A DNA stretch of 64,000 nt from Dallia pectoralis (taxonomy: Eukaryota; Chordata; Actinopteri; Esociformes; Umbridae): positions 10,543,682 through 10,607,681 of the forward strand of contig CM055755.1 in assembly GCA_029465975.1 (NCBI GenBank). The letters run 5' to 3'. The position numbers and the translations under genes are program-made. Below, piece by piece: positions 28,601 through 42,100 of the stretch (positions within the stretch are counted from its first letter, which is position 1; each line of letters opens with the position of its first letter). A model generated the notes under the pieces. The model searched no databases and was not told the DNA's origin. It saw nothing but the letters and a program-made list of their open reading frames with translations.

Positions 28601-31600
28601 AGGAAAAAAAAATAATTAATGACTTACCAGGAGTTTATACAGAAGTATTATGCGTAAAATCGATCCATCAGTGTTTTCTTTCCGGTAAATGTGTTCTTGT
28701 TGCTTTCCCATAAACGGAATGCTTCATATCAGCAAATTCCTTCAGGATTTATTTGCCACTGTTTGTAATACTGACGTTTAAGACAAATGGAACGGCTGTA
28801 AAAGACTGCATTGACCTCAAACTATTCTGGCAGATGAGTTGTAGTCATGTGAATTGCCCTATAATTAAATAAATGGACTTCTACCAGAACTAATATTTCT
28901 AACTAGTAGTATGACACGGTCTTTGTGAATACAACTGTCACAAATCCTTAGTAGGTGCTGTGCAGGCAAGCCGTATGCAGAGCCAGATAATCTGAACAGA
29001 AACAGGTTTATTTTGAACAACATCAAGTTTAGTTTGTTGTATCTGTAGGATACAGCAGAAACTGCTGAATATATACATACATTTTGTGTCAGTCCATTTT
29101 CACACAGGAGGACGGCAAATAACTTGGTATGTCATTTTGATGGTGATTGGTTACACCTGTGCTCATTTCGAATTCCTTTTACAACGGGGCCAAACTTATG
29201 ATACTTCAAACTTACAAGACTTGGATTGATACAAGACTGGGTTTTGTTTACTTATGTAATTGCATTCGCAAAAAAACATTTATGAAAACATTTACTTTAA
29301 ATTGAAAGAATATGATAGGAAAAAAACTTTGAAACAATGACTAAACAAAAAGTGTTTCCTATGATGTGTACTTTCTGTGGAAACTGTGAGTAGGGTTTAG
29401 TAACAAATAGATAAATAAATCGCAGCACCAACAACATCTGATGAGGCTCGACTGTGTGTGTGGATGTTGGAACTCATTCAAGACTGTTGGAAAAGCATTC
29501 CAGGTGACTACATGATAATGTTGTGCAAAGATGTCATCAAAGCAAAAAGGAGGGGTTGCTACATGATTCTATATATGTTATTTCCTAGTTTTGATGTCTG
29601 AAATATTATTCCACAGTGAAAAGTGGTCTAACTTAAAACATCAGTTGAGTTGGCGAGTTCAAACATTTGTCTGGTCAGTAGGTTTGTAGTTACCTCAGTC
29701 TTCTGTCTCTGTTTTGTGTGCAGGGGGTGAGGTGACCAAATCAAAGTTCACCCAATACTTCCGGGGCAGTCTGTCAGGGCTGACCATCAGGCCAGGCAAG
29801 ATAGAAAGCCAGAAGGTCATCTCCTGTTTACAGGCCTGTAAGGAAGGCCTGGACATCAACTCACTGGAGAGCCTGAGCAAGGGAATCAAGGTAAGACAAC
29901 ACATACACACATGACAACACACACACACATGACAACACATACACACACAACAACACTCACACATGACAACACACACACATGACAAAACACACACATGACA
30001 ACACTCACACATGACAACACACACACATGACAACACTCACACATGACAACACACACACATGACAACACACACACATGACAACACACACACATGACAACAC
30101 TCACACATGACAACACACACACATGACAACACATACACACACAACAACACTCACACATGACAACACACACACATGACAACACACACACATGACAACACAC
30201 ACACATGACAACACACACACATGACAACACACACACATGACAACACACACACATGACAACACTCACACATGACAACACTCACACATGACAACACACACAC
30301 ATGACAACACACACACATGACAACACACACACATGACAACACACACACATGACAACACACACACATGACAACACACACACATGACAACACACACACATGA
30401 CAACACACACACATGACAACACACACACATGACAACACTCACACATGACAACACACACACATGACAACACACACACATGACAACACACACACATGACAAC
30501 ACACACACCACAACTCGCACGCATAAACAAGAAGACGCTGGTTTTATTTCATGAAGAGATATAGGCAGGGCCCAGTTTGAAAGGTCAAATCAGAATGTGC
30601 ACATTATGGACCAAGATATCAGTTAAATACATGGTTTAATATGTATGTTTTTTATTTTATTCAATATGTAACATGTCTGGGATTTATTAGACATAGAGAG
30701 TGATGATTCAGAAATACAATTACACAAACTACATGAGGGCTTTAACACAATGAGCGTCATTCAAAACAACACTGTTGGACTCAAGTAGATCAAAATGCAG
30801 AACCGCGTGAAACTCATTCAGATGGAAGGCTCCAGCTGTCACACGCACAATACATGGATGACAGTGGATAGTGGTCCGCTAATCATGCTTATGTAGAATC
30901 TGGAGATCATTTTGCAAAATGTTAAAATGTATTTTTGCTTTGATCTAGGTTTATCAAACAAGCGCCGTTCGTCAGAGTAGCCTATATTTTATGAGAGTAG
31001 TGAATAAACACATGCTAGAGAAATGGTCCACACCTGCAGTAGCGTCAGAAAAAACCCAGGACGTTTTATCCTGTGGACTAATGATCCTCTAAAGGTCAGA
31101 TTCACAGACACAGTTTAAAAAAAAAGGTGCAGGTGCAGGAAGTGTGAGAGTGTGAGAGAATGTGAGAGGGTGAGAGAATGTGAGAGGGTGAGAGAATGTG
31201 AGAGGGTGAGAGTGTGAGAGTGTGAGAGAGTCTGAGAGGGTGAGAGGGTGAGAGTGTGAGAGTGTGAGAGAGTCTGAGAGGGTGAGAGTCTGACAGTCTG
31301 AGAGGGTGAGAGAGTGTGAGAGTCTGAGAGGGTGAGAGGGTGAGAGAGTCTGAGAGGGTGAGAGTCTGAGAGGGTGAGAGTGTGAGAGGGTGAGAGAGGG
31401 TGAGAGTGTGAGAGTTGCATCAAACATGCCCAGTACATCCACAGAACACTCGCCCCCGGATACGATTCCTCTGAGCTGTCCATGACATAAAGTTTAGCAA
31501 AACAATGACACCTCTTATACTACAACAATACAATACTGCAAAATAAAAACTAAATACTCAGCCAAAGCAGAGAACCATTCAGTAAGCTGCTCAAACAGCA

Positions 31601-34600
31601 CTACTAACCTGGGACACTGCAAAAACAGGTGTGCAAGAGTTTCCGACCCAAGGTGCACCAGGTGCCTATTGGTGGCAATAGCTCCCACATCCTAGTCAGC
31701 AGCATTAAGCCTCATCAAGCTTTTTCTTTTGAATTACCTCCAATGCCCAAGCCCTCTTAGTCCTAGTATTTCCCTCATTAATGTTAAGAGAACCAACCTG
31801 AAACACCGCCATGAATAAAAGAGAGGGAAAACAGAATATAGACTGTCGAACATTAACCAGAAGGAAACACCCTGTGAAGCCCACAACACATGATTACTTA
31901 CATTTTCTCCTTGCTTTCCCACGAGAGCCAAGGCCTTTAGCTGCCGAAACAGCAGTAATAAACGTCCTTAAACGGAAACGCTTCTTCACACTCAGCTCCT
32001 CCACCCCCTCACAAACTTCACCTCATCAAAATAATTAGACAATTTAACAGACTTCCCAAAGGTGTCATCCAAAAAACATTCACCTCATCTATAGTGTAGA
32101 GGGAACCATCAGCCCCTTTCTTGCATATCAGCAGAGGCATCAGTGATGTCGAAATCCTCCTCCAGATCTTCACTCTCAGCGGCCAACGACTCCTGACTTG
32201 CTCCTGCCACACACCACAACATACCACCAGTCTGTTTACCACTACTAGTACATCTCCTCCACCACCCCAGACCCCAGTTCACCACTACTAGTACAGGGCA
32301 TCTCCTCCACCACCCCAGACCCCAGTTCACCACTACTAGTACAGGGCATCTCCTCCACCACCCCAGACCCCAGTTCACCACTACTAGTACAGGGCATCTC
32401 CTCCACCACCCCAGACCCCAGTTCACCACTACTAGTACAGGGCATCTCCTCCACCACCCCTGACCCCAGTTCACCACTACTAGTACAGGGCATCTCCTCC
32501 ACCACCCCAGACCCCAGTTCACCACTACTAGTACAGGGCATCTCCTCCACCACCCCAGACCCAGTTCACCTTCATCCACCACAACATGTTTTGCCTGCTG
32601 CCCATTCGATGCTACACTCTTCTCTATCAGCTGTGCCGCACGCTCACACCCATTGTCAGTACGTTCTGCCGCTGCGCCCCACTGCTGGCTGGTATGCCCC
32701 CCGTGATAACCGGCCCTGGCACCACAGCAGTAACCTGTACCCCATTACTGGCTGGTATGCCCCTGTGTTAACCGGCCCTGGCACCACAGCAGTCACCTGT
32801 ACCACACTTGCAGCCTTCTCATTATGCGGGCACGCCTGACACTTATGACGAAAATCCCCACACTGATAACACAGTTAGCTGCCTGTACTTGCATACGTCA
32901 TATACAGCCTATCTTCACGTTTCACTTTAAATAACAACTTACAAGTCTGCTTAGGAGAGTCAAGAAAGTCAAAACGGGTCGCCATTCCCAACAGCCCACA
33001 GTTATCTAAAAACACTGACCCTCCACTATCACTAAAACTAGCACGGAAGAAATGAAACGGCAGAACCACAGGATGTGATGGAGAGAAGATGGAGAGAATG
33101 AGAGGACCGATGAAGAACAGAGGGACACAGGGGCGTGGAGCGAGGCCCCCGAAGCAGAATGCCTTTGCTGCTGTGTGTAAATAAGGCTGTGGCATCTCCA
33201 GCAGCACAATGCCTCTTCACTTGGCCAGAACCTCGATGCCTCACATCCACTGGGACTCAACCCCCGCCTTAGCAACCCCCGCCTTAGCAACACAAGGGGC
33301 TTACGATCACAACGATCGGGAATGGCTGGATGAACACACACACACACACACACACAGAATTAGACGCACTACAGTTATGCTTTGACCATGTAAACACCTT
33401 GTTTTCCTGTCTTTAGCGTACCGAGCAAGTCACTGTTAGAACGCGGTGATAAAAACACCAGGTTTTCTGTGAGTAGTGTTCAATTATTAGGGTTTACGCT
33501 GAGTGTAACGTCCTCATCAGCATTCTGGTATTATACGATCTGCCGTGAGATGGTACCAATGGAGCCAAGATTGAGACATTAGAAGCTGCAGATCTGTTTT
33601 TTCAGGATCTGGTTTTTCAAATGCATGCTTCACATTAGCAAACTCTAAACAAAAAAGGCTGCACAAAAGTAACATGGTTGCTCTGGAAGAACGCTATGAA
33701 GGTAAAACAGCGACATAAGTTTTTTTCTTCTAATTGTTTTTTTTCTTTTGAAACTCGTTTTGTACTTAGGTTTTCTTTCTTGTAATAGTTTTTTTCTTTT
33801 GAAACTCGTTTTGTACAAAAGTTTTTCTTTCTTGTAATTCGTTTTTTTCTTTTGAAACTCGTTTTGTACAAAAGTTTTTCTTTCTTGTAATTCGTTTTTT
33901 TCTTTTGAAACTCGTTTTGTACAAAAGTTTTTCTTTCTTGTAATAGGTTTTGTACAAAAAACCAACGCGCAGAGTTTTGTCACTAATATTCCACCAGCAC
34001 TGTGACAAAAGTTTTTCTTTCTTGTATTTCATTTTTTTCTTTTGAAACTTGTTTTGTACAAACGTTTTTCTTTCTTGTAATAGGTTTTGTACAAAAAACC
34101 AACGCGCAGAGTTTTGTCACTAATATTCCACCAGCACTGTGACAAAAGTTTTTCTTTCTTGTAAATCAGTCTGTGCCCAAACGTTTCACTGCGTTTCCAA
34201 ACAGAAACCCCAAACGTATTCTGACCAATGAACGGATAGCTATCTTAGCGTGGCACTTTGAACTTCAACCAATCGTTACTCCTTACAAAGAGGAAAAAAG
34301 TCATGGCTCGGCATGGTCAGCATCTGTTACCTCAAGTAAAACTTATTTCATGTCCATGCAGTATTAAATAAAATAATATTTTAATTACTACTGCATGGAC
34401 ATGAAAATAAGATTATGTAAAACGTATTTTCATGTCCATGCAATATTAAATAAAATAATATAAAATAATATTTTAATTACTACTGCATGGACATGAAAAT
34501 ACGTTTTACATAATCGAAAACTTACTTGAGGTAACAGATGCGGACCATGCCGAGCCATGGCTTTTCTTCTACCCTTTGCAAGGATTAACGATTGGTTGAA

Positions 34601-37600
34601 GTTCAAAGGGCCACGCTAAGATAGCTATCCGTTCATTGGTCAGAATACGTTTGGGGTTTCTGTTTGGAAACGCAGTGAAACGTTTGGGCACAGACTGATT
34701 TACAAGAAAGAAAAACTTTTGTCACAGTGCTGGTGGAATTTTAGTGACAAAACTCTGCGCGTTGGTTTTTTGTACAAAACCTATTACAAGAAAGAAAAAC
34801 GTTTGTACAAAACGAGTTTCAAAAGAAAAAAATGAATTACAAGAAAGAAAAACTTTTGTCACAGTGCTGGTGGAATTTTAGTGACAAAACTCTGCGCGTT
34901 GGTTTTTTGTACAAAACCTATTACAAGAAAGAAAAACTTTTGTACAAAACGAGTTTCAAAAGAAAACAACAAATTACAAGAAAGAAAAACTTTTGTACAA
35001 AACGAGTTTCAAAAGAAAAAAACAATTACAAGAAAAAAAACGTATGTCGCTGTTTTACCTTCATAGAACGCGCGTGTTAATGAGGATTTTTCTGCATTCA
35101 CCAGGAGTCCCGCCGTGCGTTTTGATCGTGTTTATGTAAACCAGCTTTGTTTTTTCAGCGTGGGTTTAAATGTAACTCTGCTCCTCTGTCATACTTCCTG
35201 TCAGTTCCACTTCAATCCGGCCCAATCCATCCTGGTGATGGAGGGAGAGGATCTGGAGAACATGAACGCTGCTCTGAGGAAGGTCTCATACATCAACTCC
35301 CGCCAGTTCCCCACATCAGGAACCAGGAGACTGCACATCTCAACCTCAGTACAGTATGCAGAACCTTCTCCTCTCTCTCTATCTCCCCCCCTGTCCCGTC
35401 CCCTCCCTCCCACTATGATATGAACAGTTCCTCACATCAGGAACCAGGAGACAGCACATCTCAACCTCAGTACAGTATGCAGAACCTTCTGTTCCCAGTA
35501 TGACCAGTTCCCAATGTGAGAACCTTCTTATTAATGAGAGGCAGGTAGCCCAGGGTTCTGAGAATATGACCGCTAATTGATAAGGTCCCCAGATGGAATC
35601 ACTAGCTGTTACGGTAAACGATGTGTGGTTCTAGCCACTACTGTCCAGTTGGAGGGTTTGTGTTAAATGGAGGAGCCAAATGCCTTCATTAGTCTTCAAT
35701 ATAACCTCCTGTCCTTTGTCTTACAACCAGCTCACAACATTGAGGGCCTCCTATTCGTCTGTTCTCTCACTGATGGGTCCTTCCTGCACTTCTTCCCAAC
35801 AACATGTCTATACTAACACAAACTGATGGAGAGATCAAACTGAAATGTACTGTATGTGTGAAATGAACTGTACATGTGAAATGTGCTGTATGTGTGAAAT
35901 GAACTGTACATGTGAAATGTACTGTACGTGTGAAATGTACTGGATGTGTGAAATGTACTGGAAGTGTGAAATGTGCTGTATGTGTGAAATGTACTGGATG
36001 TGTGAAATGTACTGGATGTGTGAAATGTACTGGATGTGTGAAATGGACTGGATGTGTGAAATGTACTGGATGTGTGTAATGAACTGGATGTGTGAAATGT
36101 ACTGTACATGTGAAATGTACTGTACATGTGAAATGTACTGTATGTGTGAAATGAACTGTACATGTGAAATGTACTGTACATGTGAAATGTACTGTATGTG
36201 TGAAATGAACTGTATTTGTGAAATATACTGTATGTGTGAAATGTACTGTATGTGTGAAATGTACTGGATGTGTGAAATCTACTGGATGTGTGAAATGTAC
36301 TGTACATGTGAAATGTACTGTATGTGTGAAATGAACTGTACATGTGAAATGTACTGTATGTGTGAAATGTACTGTATGTGTGAAATGTGCTGTATGTGTG
36401 AAATGAACAGAGCTTGTTTTTTTCCTGCAGATATGCACTACAGATATGCACTACAGATATGCACTACAGATATGCACTACAGATATGCGCTACAGATATG
36501 CGCTACAGATATGCGCTACAGATATGCGCTACAGATATGCACTACAGATATGCACTACAGATATGCACTACAGATATGCACTACAGATATGCACTACAGA
36601 TATGCACTACAGATATGCGCTACAGATATGCGCTACAGATATGCGCTACAGATATGCACTACAGATATGCACTACAGATATGCACTACAGATATGTTCTT
36701 TCACCTTATTGTACCTGTGCACCCCATCTCACTCCTGATTGGTTCTTCCCCTTCTCAATTTGCTTTTCACCTAATCTTTCTTCACCTCTATCTTTCTCTT
36801 CTTCCTGTGTTATACCAGTGTTAAGTTGTCCCCCTTCTCCGTCTTCTCTTCAATCGTTCTTTGAACCACTGCCTCTTTCATTTTGCATCACCACCTTGGG
36901 CACATTTTCCGCGTTATTTATTAATAATTCGACGTCGTTACCACTTCTTTGTAGTGGTCATGTTCATATTCTGGGTTTTGGCAAAACACCGAGCCGAGCA
37001 AGCGAGTAAGAAAAAGGAGAGGGTTTGTTTTATCCAGGTTGTATCTGGGTCTGATGCTGGGTCGGTTCAAGACAATAAACACTATAGGGTCACCCGCAAC
37101 CCTGTGTGGTTAGATTTGGATAACAATAAGTTGTAAATCAGCCAGCACTGATGCGTCCAAACGATAATAAATGTATGAAAAATAGGCCTACAGTTTAAAT
37201 GACTTAATCACGCTGTCAATTAAGATACCACTCCTGCAAAAATATAATTGAATTTGCCGGAGTGTTCGCAGCTTGTGCTGTATTGTTCGAAACGAATGAA
37301 CCAAGTGGTTGAACCGTTTTGTGTGTGTTTTCAACTACACCCGAATGAAGGCAATTACTGCAGCCATCACGGAGGGGTAGCTAGTGTTTATCTATGCAGG
37401 GCCTTTATTCTTCCCTGTCATATTTTGTCTCATTAAGTTGATGGGTACGTTCCCTCGGTGACCAGACGCTCTCTGCCCTGTGGAACTCTGTGCCCTCTGC
37501 TGCCGCTTCCTGCTCGCCACGACAACCGCCTGATGTGACGAGGAGAGACAACATGCTAGTCAGCATTTAATAGAAGGAGACGAACGGAGATTAGCCCTTA

Positions 37601-39153
37601 TTTTATTACCCTGTGGAGATACTCGTAATATGTCGCTGATTGTGAAAATTGCTTATATTACGTTGATATGGATAAAAAAGTCAGTTCGGTCTGCGTTGTA
37701 AAACATTCTGTAATGGTAAATGCAGCACATCTGAAATGATGTCATATTTGCTATGTTACTATCTCAAAACAAATCTGTGTTTTTGACATGTAACCTACTT
37801 TTTAGGTCCTTTCTGTCTATATTTTGCGATCTGAACACCTTCCATACTATGTCAGTAAGTGTAATCAATTGCAAGGATTCATTCTGAATGTATTAATCCA
37901 TATCAGATTTCGTCAAGGAAACGTATTAGGTTGTCAGAATATACAGAATTTGGAAGGAAAATAATGTCTTTACTTACCTATATGGCCACACATAGTCCTA
38001 TATAGTTACCTATATGGCCATATATAGTCCTATATACTTGCATATATGGCCATAAGGTCCTTTATAGTTACCTATATGGCCATATATAGTCCTATATAGT
38101 TACCTATATGGCCATATATAGTCCTATATACTTGCATATATGGCCATAAGGTCCTTTATAGTTGCCTGTATGGCCACACATAGTCCTATATAGTTGCATA
38201 TATGGACCTAAGGTCCTATATAGTTGCCTATATAACCATATATAGTCCTATATAGTTGCCTGTATGGCCATATACAGGTATAGTCCTATATAGTTGCATA
38301 TATGGCCATATATAGTCCTATATATATGTCCAATGTTTCACATATCAGAACTACATCCATCTCTGGCTCAGAATATTGGCTTCTCTAAATCTTATTTTTT
38401 TCACACCATGACTCCAGCTTAAACCAGATAGACAAACATATTTCAACGGATGTACTTGCGTTTCCGGGCCAACCGAAGACATGAGTACGATGCTATATCC
38501 GACCAGTTGACAGGTTTTTAATGGGCCCGCGGCTGGTGACAACACATATACTGACATGAACACAGAAATGTACGTACATCTGAGTCACAATTTACACAAT
38601 TCAATTTCATAAAGGTTGTAATAGTAGAGTGTTTGGTCTCACGGGTCTATGCCATTTTACACTTGCCTGGAGAGAAAATACAAGTCATTCACCCGAAACG
38701 GACAGATATATCTCTGATTTTACAGCTGGGTTTAGGTGTGGGAACAGAATTGGCCAGCGGCAAACTGAGATGAACAGTAATCACAGTGTTGTATGAAAGA
38801 GTCTCAACCTCCTGATGTTCCCACATGCTTGCCAAGCCGCATTAGAGAGCTGTTGTCGTGCAGTTATTTTTTGTCTTCTCACTCCCAGTCCCAGAACCCG
38901 ACAGATGTTTACGTTCCTCTGTGAATACGCGTACGTGAGAACATCCCTCCGGTCGCTACCAACTTTCAAAGCACCTCTAGTTTTCCTCTCCCACCCATAC
39001 CACGTTGTTTCTTTCTTCCTCCCTCTTTTTCCCTCTGTCCCCAACTTGTTTTTCCTTCTCTCGCACTTTCTTTTTATCTCTCTCTCATCTCTCTCTGGCA
39101 CTTTTTTGCTCCAGTGGTTTTTCTGGTGATTGATCGAATCTGCATTGTTAATG

Positions 39154-39195
<42 letters not shown>

Positions 39196-42100
39196 TTGTT
39201 TGTGTTTGTGTTCGATGTCTGTCTGTCTGGGCGTGTCTCTCTCCTTTCAGCCACACTCACCACCCCACAATGGAGTCATTCAGATCGGGGCTTATATTTG
39301 GCTATCAAATGCACTTTACAGTAACATGCAGCGGCATATGAATACAATTACAAATGAAGTCATTAGGGTTTTGGACATGAATAAAAACAGAGGATAACAA
39401 ATAGGACGTTCGAAACAGCACACGTTAAAATGAAGACGAAAAACGAGACTGACTGAGAACAAACCGCCAACCCCTCAACACTCCCCCACTCTGCTCTCTC
39501 TCTCCTCTCTCTCCTTTCACCTCCCTCTTCTCTTCTATTTTCTCCCTTTCTCTCCTGTTTTTTTTCTCTCCTCTTTCTAATTCTCCCATCTTGTCTTTAT
39601 CTCCCAGGTGTTTCGGGGAGGACACGTGTGTCTCCATCCCCGACATTGTTGCCGTGGTGATGGTGCTGCATCCCAGTGAACCCCGGATCACCATGGCCGG
39701 GTTGGACCGACTGACCCGGCCTGCGGCTGACCTCAGTGGACCAATGGGACTCGCTCTGTTCCAGGACCTTCATATCATTAGTACGGTCACAAAGGGAGAC
39801 GCTGTCTCACGCCATCCAGGTACAGAACATATTCAAGCTGGCATTACCACACACTATAAAGGAAGTGTCTTGGTTTGTGTGTGTGTGTCTATGCTGTGTG
39901 TAGTTACTGGTTGTTAAATAAAGAGAATGAGAGAGACATGTACGTGTGACAGGGGAGACTGGAGACGAGTGGAAGAGGAAAGCCAGAGTTAGGGATTTGC
40001 TGATTATTGCAATAGACCAAAGGACACACACTGCTTACCAACACTAAAGGATTTGATTAGTCAAAGAAAATCCTTTTAAGTCTGGCAACTCTGGAGAGCA
40101 CGAAATCTTGAAATTATAAAACTTCATCAAGGCTTTACAACCTATTTCTCCATGCACATACAGTAGACACCGGGAAATCACACACACTCATACGCCACAC
40201 ACACACACACGCACACACGCTGCTCCTACCGGACTTGACTAATCTATACCCTCCAGCTGATCTCCATTTCAGCGGGAGTACCAGAGGAGGATAGGGGGAG
40301 CCTAAGCCCTGAAAGTGATGCAAGTTTCCCCCCCAGCTCTTGACAATAGAGAGAGAATCCTTTCGCTTAGCTTATCTTTTCCTAATTGGGAGCTACAGTG
40401 CCGAGGCCCGGTCGGAACGCCGCTGTTCGTCCGTTGTTTCCCGTCTCCGCTCGATACGAAATGTCATTTCTATTTGCGGTTCAGCCAGACAAGGACCCAT
40501 GGAATCATCCGTCTATTAGCCAGAGTGTTTGTAGGACGTTAGAGGCTGGATAGAAGAACGTTAGAGGCTGGGGAAAAGAACGTTAGAGGCTGGATAGAAG
40601 GACGTTAGAGGCTGGGGAAAAGAACGTTAGAGGCTGGATAGAAGAACGTTAGAGGTTGGGGAAAAGAACGTTAGAGGCTGGATAGAAGGACGTTAGAGGC
40701 TGGATAGAAGAACGTTAGAGGCTGGATAGAAGAACGTTAGAGGCTGGGGAGAAGGACGTTAGAGGCTGGGTAGAAGAACGTTAGAGGCTGGATAGAAGGA
40801 CATTAGAGGCTGGATAGAAGAACGTTAGAGGCTGGGGAGAAGGACGTTAGAGGCTGGGGAGAAGGACGTTAGAGGCTGGGGAGAAGGACGTTAGAGCCTG
40901 GGGAGAAGGACGTTAGAGCCTGGGGAGAAGGACGTTAGAGCCTGGGGAGAAGGACGTTAGAGGCTGGGGAAAAGGACGTTAGAGGCTGGGGAAAAGGACG
41001 TTAGAGGCTGGGGAGAAGTACGTTAGAGGCTGGGGAGAAGGACGTTAGAGGCTGGGGAGAAGGACCAGCGGACATTGGAGGTTTTCTGAGGGGCAGCGTG
41101 GCTGTTGGATATGATGACATGCAGGCAGTGGGAAGACCGGACTGTTATCTCATGATGTAATTATATAAAGATTTAATTCCCACACTCCTCCACCCACACA
41201 CATTGTCTTTCTTCTAGCTTCCCTGTTGGCACAGTTTTTTTGTGGTTATACACTCAGGTTTTTCCGCGCCACCAGTCGAGCAGACTGACTCTATGATCCA
41301 GACAGCAGAGTGTGGAGCCGCAGACGGATTTGTGGCAGCTAACTGAGTTTCTGAACAATGTTTTTGGGAAAGAGTTTGTTAGGTTTGTTAGTGTGTAATG
41401 AAGCCTTTTGGTACTGGACGATGATGTGTGTGTGACTACTTGTATTTGACTGTATCTGCTCCATGTGTGTTGTGTGTTTTCCCATTTTCCAGCAGGTCGG
41501 CCGGAGGTCCAGGAAGAGGTCATCCATAACCTGGACTTCTGTGACATGTTGGTTCTGGGGGATGAATTGAAGCCAGATCTGGAGAGTCTCCAACTAAAGC
41601 GCAGCGCCCTGCTGGGCAAACATCTGGATGCTACCAACTCCACCTCTGGCATGTCTATATATGGTTGGTAACAGTTGAAAAGCTAACCCAACCTGTAACC
41701 TCTGACCCCTAACATGACACCACCTGAAAAGCTAACCCAACCTGTAACCTCTGACCCCTAACATGACACCACCTGAAAAGCTAACCCAACCTGTAACCTC
41801 TGACCCCTAACATGACACCACCTGAAAAGCTAACCCAACCTGTAACCTCTGACCCCTAACATGACACCACCTGAAAAGCTAACCCAACCTGTAACCTTTG
41901 ACCCCTAACATGACACCACCTGAAAAGCTAACCCAACCTGTAACCTCTGTCCCTATCCGCAACAATTGACACTAGATTAAAATAGCAAAGAAAATAGCAA
42001 AGCTATATTGTTTCTAGTGTATATCCTATTGTAACTAAAGTAATTTAGGAAATAATAGGGATATATGAATAGGTGACTATATGAATATATTCATTATCTC

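Larger units (their letters stand above)
31490..33330 (-). mobile_element. Internally deleted Tx1/L1-type LINE
   Basis: Read on the minus strand, it holds an ORF1-like frame (33207 down to about 32040) with a CCHC knuckle. Next, near 31800, comes QVGSLNINEGNTRTKRAWAL, which fits the start of ORF2, the endonuclease. Near 31680-31600 is SETLAHLFLQCPRL, which fits the end of ORF2. Nearly all of the endonuclease and reverse transcriptase is therefore missing, with the deletion joint near 31700. A 48-bp minisatellite grew within ORF1. The limits are approximate, and a short CA run lies at 33337-33356. Assignment rests on recalled family motifs. Confidence 0.7.

Noticed and set aside
35845..36738. 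Cys-Glu-Met-Tyr repeat frame of 297 codons
   Set aside because: By-product of the 18-bp array followed by the 13-bp array; no evidence of translation.
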